Assembly (NCBI GenBank): GCA_902785555.1
Contig: CACZZB010000011.1
Location: 1-43,328 of the forward strand
Length of the DNA stretch: 43,328 nucleotides
Source of the DNA: an uncultured Ruminococcus sp.
GTDB taxonomy: Bacteria > Bacillota > Clostridia > Oscillospirales > Acutalibacteraceae
Direction: 5' to 3'
Both the position numbers and the translations under genes were made by a program. The stretch's first letter is position 1, and every line of letters starts with the position of its first letter. The notes below the pieces were generated by a model. The model was not told the origin of the DNA. It saw only the letters and a list, made by a program, of their open reading frames with translations, and searched no databases. Shown here piece after piece: positions 37,193-43,328 of this stretch.

Positions 37193-39667
37193 TTATGAAT
37201 TTTTCGGGCGGAAACTTTTTCCTTTGAATTTCCTGTGAACCCTCCTCGACCATCTTTTCATTGGTCTTGTCAGCATCTGGAAAATAAATACCGATACACA
37301 CGTCATGCCAATTACCAACAATACCATTTTCAAATTCATAAAGGCAAAATTAAAGACATTTATACCGTAAAAATTCCTGAAACAAGTTATACCTACAACC
37401 ATTCCGCCAACCATCAATACAAACAATATCTTTCTGATATTATTGAAAGGCTTTGAAACCTGAAAAAGTATCATAAATGCTGCCGCTGATGTCATACAAA
37501 CACACAATGTCGAATATTGCGTTACATCAAGGTCAAACACTTTCATAACTATTATACACATTATTATATTTATTACTGTCGTCAACCCCGCAGGTATCGA
37601 ATTTTTCAGGATATTTACAATAAATATTCCTTTTATTCTGTCTTTGTTAGGTTCAAGAGCAAGTATGAATGATGGTATTCCTATTGTAAAGGCATTTACG
37701 AGCGTAAGCTGTATAGGTTGGAAAGGATATGGTACTGCAATAAATAAAAACATGAATGCAAGTATTATCGAAAATATCGTTTTGACTATAAAAAGTGTCG
37801 CCGAACGCTGGATATTATTTATTGAACGTCTGCCCTCGGCTACGACTTTCGGCATTGAAGCAAAATTTGAATCCAACAGTACAAGCTGTGCCACACTCCT
37901 CGCTGCATCGCTTCCGGCTGCCATTGCTATACTGCAGTCCGCTTCTTTGAGTGCAAGCACATCATTCACGCCGTCACCTGTCATCGCTACTGTATGTCCC
38001 TTTTCTTTGAGGGCAACTACAAATTTCTTTTTCTGTGCAGGTGTTACTCTGCCGAATACCGTATATTTTTCTATTGCATTTTTTATATCTTCATCGGTTT
38101 TCAGAGTAGTCGCATCAATATACTTATCATAATTCTTTACTTCCGCTCTCCTTGCCACATCAGATACCGTTATCGGATTATCTCCCGATATCACCTTTAC
38201 TTGAACCTTCTGATCAGCAAAATACCTCAAGGTCTGTGGTGCTTCCGGTCGTATCTTATCATTCAAAAGAACTATTCCCAATACCTTTATATCTTTCGGC
38301 AAGTCGTTCCCGTTGAAATTATTATCAGAATGAGCAATTACGATAGAACGATAATTTCTTGAATATCCGTCAAGTATCTTCCTGAGATTTTCAGGTACTT
38401 CATCAAGTATAAATTCAGCTGCTCCCATTATATACGAGCCCTGACCTTTAAAATACGCTCCCGACCACTTCTTTTCAGATGCAAACGGTATCACTTTTGC
38501 CGCTTTCATTGGTGACGGCTCTTTGAACCTATCCTTGAGTGCCATAAACGTTGCATTCGTATCATCAAGATTATGTGTCAGACCGCACATTATATCCTCA
38601 AGTATCTCTTTCTCCGTCATATCATCATATACGACCATATCTGCAACTTCCATACAGCCTTCCGTAATCGTTCCCGTCTTATCAAGACACAAAACATCCA
38701 CTCTTGCAAGCGTTTCTATACAATACAGTTCCTGCACAAGCACTTTATTTCTTGAAAGTCTTATTACACTTACAGCCAAAACTGTACTCGTCAAAAGTAT
38801 AAGACCTTCCGGAATTATTCCTATAACTGCTGCAACTGTATTTACAACTGCCTTCTGTATATGTGCATCAATACCTCCAAATAAATTTTCCACAATACGC
38901 CCTGACAATTCACTCGGTATACTGTACTGCCTCCATAACATTATCAATGCCAGCGGCAATATTATTGCTGTCAGCACTTTTATTATCCAATTCAGTGTAT
39001 ACATTATCTCTGAATTGACTTTTTTGGCATATTTGGCCTCGGCTGAAATTTTTGCCGCATAACTCTCACTTCCGACTTTTTCGACCTGTGCATGACACTT
39101 TCCGCTTATTATAAAGCTTCCCGAAAGCATCATATCACCTGCTTTTTTATGTACCGCATCCGATTCACCGGTCAAAAGAGATTCATTTACATCACATTCT
39201 CCCGAAATCACTTTGCAGTCAACAGGTATCTGATTTCCCTGTGAAAATTCTATCACATCATCCAGCACTATTTCATCAACTGACAACTGACATTTCTTTC
39301 CGTTTCTTAATGCCGTTGCCTTTGTTGCCGATACTATCGAAAGTTTATCAATAGTCCTTTTAGCCCTTATCTCCTGAAATATTCCTATTACCGTATTAAA
39401 GAACATTACTCCAAGAAAAAGCATATTTTTATAAGACCCTACATAAAATACTGCCAAGCCCAAAATAATATTCAAAATATTAAATACAGTGACAATATTA
39501 TCAAAAAAAATCTTTTGTATACTTTTAGTTGGTAAATTTGTATTGACATTACAAAGACCCTGTCTTTTTCTTTGTTCGACCTGAATGTCTGTCAGACCCT
39601 TTTCAGCATCGGGCGAAAATCTTTTGATATCAGAATTTACACTCTCCGCTGTTTCTTGTTTTTTCAT
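37193..39667 (-). CDS. P-type cation ATPase, CtpE-like (probable Ca2+ transporter)
   Basis: The 824-residue protein has all P-type ATPase landmarks: actuator loop SLLTGESDAV near residue 165, membrane helix 4 with IIPEGLILLTS, the phosphorylation site DKTGTITEG near residue 330, and the hinge TGDGVNDVLALKEADCSIAM. The PEGLxLLTS-(x)n-VQELYCIETLARVD region closely recalls mycobacterial CtpE, a calcium transporter, rather than heavy-metal P1B pumps: there is no CPC motif and no N-terminal metal-binding domain. Six C-terminal membrane segments and a basic tail follow. Ca2+ as substrate is inferred. A consensus promoter precedes it and a long hairpin ends it, so it is a single-gene unit with possible read-through from the DMT gene. 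Confidence 0.9.
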   Translation of the reverse strand: MKKQETAESVNSDIKRFSPDAEKGLTDIQVEQRKRQGLCNVNTNLPTKSIQKIFFDNIVTVFNILNIILGLAVFYVGSYKNMLFLGVMFFNTVIGIFQEIRAKRTIDKLSIVSATKATALRNGKKCQLSVDEIVLDDVIEFSQGNQIPVDCKVISGECDVNESLLTGESDAVHKKAGDMMLSGSFIISGKCHAQVEKVGSESYAAKISAEAKYAKKVNSEIMYTLNWIIKVLTAIILPLALIMLWRQYSIPSELSGRIVENLFGGIDAHIQKAVVNTVAAVIGIIPEGLILLTSTVLAVSVIRLSRNKVLVQELYCIETLARVDVLCLDKTGTITEGCMEVADMVVYDDMTEKEILEDIMCGLTHNLDDTNATFMALKDRFKEPSPMKAAKVIPFASEKKWSGAYFKGQGSYIMGAAEFILDEVPENLRKILDGYSRNYRSIVIAHSDNNFNGNDLPKDIKVLGIVLLNDKIRPEAPQTLRYFADQKVQVKVISGDNPITVSDVARRAEVKNYDKYIDATTLKTDEDIKNAIEKYTVFGRVTPAQKKKFVVALKEKGHTVAMTGDGVNDVLALKEADCSIAMAAGSDAARSVAQLVLLDSNFASMPKVVAEGRRSINNIQRSATLFIVKTIFSIILAFMFLFIAVPYPFQPIQLTLVNAFTIGIPSFILALEPNKDRIKGIFIVNILKNSIPAGLTTVINIIMCIIVMKVFDLDVTQYSTLCVCMTSAAAFMILFQVSKPFNNIRKILFVLMVGGMVVGITCFRNFYGINVFNFAFMNLKMVLLVIGMTCVSVFIFQMLTRPMKRWSRRVHRKFKGKSFRPKNS

Positions 39668-39694
39668 TATAATTTATCCCTTCTTTCCGAATAT

Positions 39695-39723
39695 ATTATA
39701 TAATCTAAATCCTGTATTGTCAA
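39695..39723 (-). promoter_or_regulatory. Perfect-consensus promoter of the P-type ATPase gene
   Basis: On the minus strand TTGACA and TATAAT are separated by exactly 17 bases, ending 27 bases before the ATPase ATG and 12 bases after the DMT stop. Confidence 0.8.
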
Positions 39724-39735
39724 TGTCACTTTTTA

Positions 39736-40623
39736 TCATTCATCAATATGTGCTTCTTTTTTGAATATCCATTTATTGTTATTATACAAAAACATCAGTA
39801 CTGCCATTGAACATATCATAATATATCCTATGAAACTATATATATCCGGAACTTCTCCCAAAAATAAAAATCCTAACAGGGTTACAAATATTATCTGTGA
39901 GTAGTCATATATTGAAATCTCCCTTGCAGGTGCATGACAATATGCTGCCGTTATACCGAATTGTCCTCCTGTTGCACCAAGACCTGCTCCCAAAAGCATC
40001 AACACCTGCCACCATTCCATCGGATGAAAATCAAATATCAGCGACGGAAGTGTCACCAAGCACGAAAATGCTGAAAAGAAAAAGACTATCAGTGAACCGT
40101 TCTCTCCCCTGTTTCCGAGTATCCGAACCATCGTATATGCAAATCCTGCTCCCATACCTCCCAAAAGTGCTATCATTGAAGGAAACAGGTCTATGTTCTG
40201 AAATGACGGCTTTATGACGAACAACGTCCCTATAAATGCCGTAAATACAGCTATTCCCTGCAAAAAAGTCAGCTTTTCCTTCAAAATCAAAATAGAAAAT
40301 ATTATAACAAAAAACGGTGACATTTTATTTAATATTGAGGCATCCGCAAGCGGTATTTTCCCAAGTGCATAAAAATTGCATATTATTCCAATCGTCCCAG
40401 TAAGTGAACGTAAAAACAAATATTTGAAATTTCCCTTTTTCCATTTGAAACTCTGCCTATTCTTTATCAGAACTACTGTTGCAAATATAAGAGCAACAAT
40501 ATTTCTAAAAAAACTTTTTTGAAATGCCGGAATATCTCCCGCCATTCTCACAAACATATTCATAAATGCAAAACTTAACGCCGATAAAATTATGTATACT
40601 ACCGCCTTATACTTTTTATTCAT
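39736..40623 (-). CDS. DMT-superfamily (EamA) transporter
   Basis: The 295-residue protein has ten hydrophobic segments in two EamA repeats (roughly residues 5-140 and 150-285), the fold of the drug/metabolite transporter superfamily. SNARE motifs of this group are seen as FMNMFVRMAGDIPAFQKSFFR and PLADASILNKMSPFF in the first repeat and a GEVPDIYSFIGY stretch near the end. Substrate cannot be predicted; members export amino acids, nucleosides or other small metabolites. AAGGTG precedes the ATG and a perfect-consensus promoter lies just upstream. Confidence 0.88.
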   Translation of the reverse strand: MNKKYKAVVYIILSALSFAFMNMFVRMAGDIPAFQKSFFRNIVALIFATVVLIKNRQSFKWKKGNFKYLFLRSLTGTIGIICNFYALGKIPLADASILNKMSPFFVIIFSILILKEKLTFLQGIAVFTAFIGTLFVIKPSFQNIDLFPSMIALLGGMGAGFAYTMVRILGNRGENGSLIVFFFSAFSCLVTLPSLIFDFHPMEWWQVLMLLGAGLGATGGQFGITAAYCHAPAREISIYDYSQIIFVTLLGFLFLGEVPDIYSFIGYIMICSMAVLMFLYNNNKWIFKKEAHIDE

Positions 40624-40663
40624 ACACTATCACCTTATAATTTCATAAACATAATTATTTTGT

Positions 40664-40692
40664 ATTATATCACTGCATTACAAAACTGTCAA
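40664..40692 (-). promoter_or_regulatory. Perfect-consensus promoter of the DMT transporter gene
   Basis: On the minus strand TTGACA-17 bases-TATAAT ends 41 bases before the DMT start. It is back-to-back with another perfect promoter on the plus strand at 40,746-40,774; the 53 bases between are A/T tracts that could act as UP elements for both. Confidence 0.8.
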
Positions 40693-40745
40693 TTAAAGAA
40701 AAAATTTTGACATTAAAAAAATTTTAAATTTTTTTTTAATTTCTA

Positions 40746-40774
40746 TTGACATTTCAATTACTTCATGTTATAAT
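40746..40774 (+). promoter_or_regulatory. Perfect-consensus promoter of the tRNA-half/structured-RNA unit
   Basis: TTGACA at 40,746-40,751 and TATAAT at 40,769-40,774 have an exact 17-base spacer, preceded by long A/T tracts. The predicted RNA start is about 40,781, some 29 bases before the tRNA-like sequence. Such a promoter is what a stable-RNA gene would have. Confidence 0.85.
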
Positions 40775-40809
40775 AATCAAGCACTTTGAGAGTGTACGAA
40801 ATCAAATAT

Positions 40810-40860
<51 letters not shown>

Positions 40861-41462
40861 GCCTTTAAGTAATACCATAGCAAAGCAGAGCTGTGATATT
40901 ACTTAAAGGCAATCCCCTTGGTTGGAAGGGGAAAACCTTGTAAGTGTTTTGAAAATCAAATTCGATAATTACTGACAGTTATTTTTATAGTTGTGCGTTT
41001 CACAACTTGTATGGATGTTTGGCAGCCTCGCTACCGTCAGTGTGTATTTCCGCTTGTGATGCAGAACTGTCACTATCAAACTGACACCATTCTTATCCTC
41101 GCAGAAATGCAAGGCTCTTGCTTTCAGTACGGTAACTCATAAATAGCCACGCTGTCCTCCTACTAATCCATACGGACTATATTTGGTTTTCAAGGTGCTT
41201 CAACATTGCAATGAACCACTGCAACATTGATCAGGTCAAAAAGTATCCGATTTCTCATCTATGAAAACGGCTCTTGGCTATTACTGCAAAATAGGGTAGA
41301 AAATACCTCATAATGTATCAATGTCTTTCGTGAGTAGCGTACTCATGGCTGATGTAGTGGCTGGTTTGAAGTGGGACAACAAACCGGCCTGATACTTTTT
41401 GACACTTTGACATTCTTTATATTACAACATTATTGCCTAAATGTCAACATGTTTTTTATTTT

Positions 41463-41495
41463 AGTCTGTTTTCACAAAGAAAATAGGCTTTTTTT
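41463..41495 (+). terminator. Intrinsic terminator of the noncoding unit
   Basis: An 11-bp stem (41,463-41,473 with 41,479-41,489, two G-U pairs, 5-base loop) runs directly into a T run. It separates the structured-RNA region from the HAD-IIIC gene. Between 41,404 and 41,462 I see nothing else definite. Confidence 0.75.
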
Positions 41496-41527
41496 ATTAA
41501 CAATGATACTTTAAAACAACTTTGCAA

Positions 41528-41543
41528 GGGGACATATGTCCCC
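41528..41543. promoter_or_regulatory. Perfect 16-bp palindrome before the HAD-IIIC gene
   Basis: GGGGACATATGTCCCC is a complete palindrome in AT-rich leader DNA, 27 bases before the start codon and after the terminator. It could be a repressor operator or, in RNA, a short hairpin near the ribosome site. Confidence 0.45.
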
Positions 41544-41570
41544 TATCGCTATGGAAAGAGGGAAAATTTG

Positions 41571-43328
41571 ATGAAAGAATTGGAATATCCTTTTGACGTG
41601 GAATACGTCATGAAAAAAAGAAAGTCTATCAAGCGTACACTCCTTGCAGACGGTTCTTCTCGCCTGAAAAAGAAAATTGCCGTGTTCGGCGGTTCTACTA
41701 CCAACGATATTGTTGTATATCTCGACTTGTTTCTTCTCAACAACGGCATTGAAGCAGAATTCTATCAATCCGAATATGCACAGTATTGGCAGGACGCTAT
41801 GTTTCCGAGTGAGGAACTGCTGAATTTCAAGCCTGATTTGATTTTCATACATACCACCAACAGAAATATTATAAACCTCCCCACGACTGCCGATACAAAA
41901 GAACAAGTCAACACTTTACTTGAAAGCGAATACAACAAATTCGTGCAAATGTGGCAGAAGATTTCCGGCACCTACCACTGTCCCATTATTCAGAACAACT
42001 TTGAAATGCCGTTCTATCGCATTATGGGAAATAAAGATTGCAGTGATTATCGTGGACGTTCCAACTTCTTGACACGACTGAATCAGAAATTCTATGACTA
42101 TGCCGAAAAAACAGAGGGATTTTACATCAATGACATCAACTTCATTTCCGCAAGCTACGGCTTGAAAGAATGGAGTAATCCGTCTTATTGGAATATGTAC
42201 AAGTACGCTATGTGCGTGGAGGCTATCCCTGAATTTTCCTTTAACCTTGCCAATATCATTAAATCCGTTTTCGGCAAGAATAAAAAGGCTCTTGCCCTTG
42301 ACCTCGATAATACCCTTTGGGGCGGTGTTGTCGGCGATGACGGCGTGGACGGTATTCAAATCGGTCAGGAAACAGGCGTTTCACAGTCTTATTACGAATT
42401 TCAGAGTTACATCAAGTCATTGAAATCTCTCGGAATTATATTGACCGTCTGTTCAAAGAATGACCATGAAAATGCTGTTGCAGGACTGAATCACCCCGAA
42501 GGTGCATTGAAACCCGATGATTTTATCATCATTAAAGCCAACTGGGAAAACAAAGACCGCAATATTATTGAAATTGCAAATGAACTGAATATACTCCCCG
42601 ATTCGATTGTGTTCGTTGACGACAATCCTGCTGAAAGGGCTATCGTTGCCGCACAAGTCAACGGAGTAAGCACTCCCGTCATGGACAGCGTAGAAAATTA
42701 CATTACCACTCTCGACAGAAACGGCTATTTTGAAGTGACGAATTTCAGTGAGGACGACCTCAAACGAAATGAAATGTACAAGGCAAATGCAGAAAGAGCT
42801 TCACAACAAGCATCTTTTGCAGATTACAATGAATATCTTTTGAGTTTGGATATGACGGCTGTTATTGATGATTTTCTGCCCGTCTACTTGCAAAGAATTA
42901 CACAACTTTCCAACAAGAGCAATCAGTTCAACGTCACAACAAAACGCTATACTCCTACCGAAATGGAAGAAGTTTTTGCAAGTGATGAATATATCCGCCT
43001 TTACGGTAAACTTGTTGATAAGTTCGGTGATAACGGTGTTGTATCGGTCGTTATCGGAAAAAAAGACGGCACGGTTTTAAATATGGAATTGTGGCTTATG
43101 AGTTGCCGTGTTCTCAAAAGAGATATGGAATTTGCCATGCTTGACAGGCTCGTTGAAAGATGTAGAGAACAGGGAATTACAACTATAAAAGGCTACTACT
43201 TCCCCACTGCAAAAAATAATATGGTAAAAGACTTGTATGGCAGGTTCGGATTTGATAAAATAAGTGAAGATGAACAGGGCAACACTATCTGGCAACTTGA
43301 TGTTGCAGACTACGAAAACAAGTGCCAT
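41571..43328 (+). CDS. FkbH-like HAD-IIIC family protein, 3' end beyond the window
   Basis: An uninterrupted frame of 586 codons runs from the ATG, 8 bases after GAGGG, off the window edge. Domains in order: an SGNH-like N-terminal region (KIAVFGGSTTND near residue 38), a HAD phosphatase-like core with the FkbH signature DLDNTLWGG at 244-252, SKND, and VDDNPAER, then a GNAT-like C-terminal region. FkbH proteins transfer a phosphoglycerate-derived glyceryl unit to an acyl carrier protein, and relatives occur in surface-glycan and secondary-metabolite clusters. Family length of about 550-640 suggests little is missing. Codon use is richer in AAC, TTC, GAC and GGC than the core genes, so recent transfer is plausible. 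An ACP and further biosynthetic genes would be expected to the right. Confidence 0.9.
   Translation, partial: MKELEYPFDVEYVMKKRKSIKRTLLADGSSRLKKKIAVFGGSTTNDIVVYLDLFLLNNGIEAEFYQSEYAQYWQDAMFPSEELLNFKPDLIFIHTTNRNIINLPTTADTKEQVNTLLESEYNKFVQMWQKISGTYHCPIIQNNFEMPFYRIMGNKDCSDYRGRSNFLTRLNQKFYDYAEKTEGFYINDINFISASYGLKEWSNPSYWNMYKYAMCVEAIPEFSFNLANIIKSVFGKNKKALALDLDNTLWGGVVGDDGVDGIQIGQETGVSQSYYEFQSYIKSLKSLGIILTVCSKNDHENAVAGLNHPEGALKPDDFIIIKANWENKDRNIIEIANELNILPDSIVFVDDNPAERAIVAAQVNGVSTPVMDSVENYITTLDRNGYFEVTNFSEDDLKRNEMYKANAERASQQASFADYNEYLLSLDMTAVIDDFLPVYLQRITQLSNKSNQFNVTTKRYTPTEMEEVFASDEYIRLYGKLVDKFGDNGVVSVVIGKKDGTVLNMELWLMSCRVLKRDMEFAMLDRLVERCREQGITTIKGYYFPTAKNNMVKDLYGRFGFDKISEDEQGNTIWQLDVADYENKCH

Noticed and set aside
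41190..41210. Fragment resembling the ribosomal spacer motif near 23S rRNA (CCTTGAAAACC on the minus strand)
   Set aside because: The match is short and no 16S, 23S or 5S sequence lies on either side.
41511..43328. Several minus-strand open frames under the FkbH-like gene
   Set aside because: The plus strand carries one uninterrupted frame with HAD motifs and a ribosome site; the minus-strand frames are its shadows.

Overview
The window looks like chromosomal DNA of a low-GC, endospore-forming anaerobic Firmicute of class Clostridia, probably a gut or rumen Oscillospiraceae/Ruminococcus- or Lachnospiraceae-type organism. The evidence is AT-rich DNA with strong AGGAGG-type ribosome sites and frequent TTG/GTG starts, PolC-type polymerase, AddAB instead of RecBCD, the miaB-ricA-mutS-mutL gene order of Firmicutes, and sporulation-associated genes (yunB, a ymxH/ylmC-type PRC-barrel gene, a cwlD-like amidase). 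The family-level assignment is inference.

Positions 1-40,623 are almost entirely minus-strand core genome. From the right, transcription runs through a DMT transporter and a CtpE-like P-type ATPase; a YmxH-type gene; pyrH-frr; then, after a hairpin terminator, uppS-cdsA-dxr-rseP-ispG-polC and an AAA-CYTH fusion gene. This unit joins undecaprenyl and phospholipid precursor synthesis, the MEP pathway, intramembrane proteolysis and replication. A single plus-strand Na+/alanine symporter gene (23,653-24,999) converges on it with a 27-bp overlap. Further left on the minus strand come prfB with its own promoter and terminator; a PP2A-like phosphatase-addB-addA group (recombinational repair); mntP and yunB; miaB-small ORF-ricA/ylbF-mutS-mutL (tRNA modification and mismatch repair); a DivIVA-like coiled-coil gene with its own promoter and terminator; cwlD-radA-def paralogue; a Na+/phosphate symporter; and a zinc-ribbon membrane protein ending at a terminator.

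The character changes at about 40.7 kb. Two divergent promoters with perfect consensus (TTGACA-17-TATAAT) flank a short AT-rich stretch. The rightward one drives a roughly 700-nt noncoding transcription unit. It begins with the 5' two-thirds of an initiator tRNA-fMet (40,810-40,860), stops exactly where the T arm should start, continues into a long, highly helical region with no substantial reading frame, and ends at a clear intrinsic terminator (41,463-41,495). Beyond it lies a perfect 16-bp palindrome and an FkbH-like HAD-IIIC gene that is open to the window edge; its codon use differs from the core genes, suggesting the start of an island or biosynthetic cluster.

The tRNA-half/structured-RNA locus is the best candidate here for something undescribed. 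Two explanations compete: a chromosome-island attachment junction that split the tRNA, or a dedicated large structured RNA with a tRNA-derived 5' end. All statements come from reading the sequence; no database search or folding program was run.
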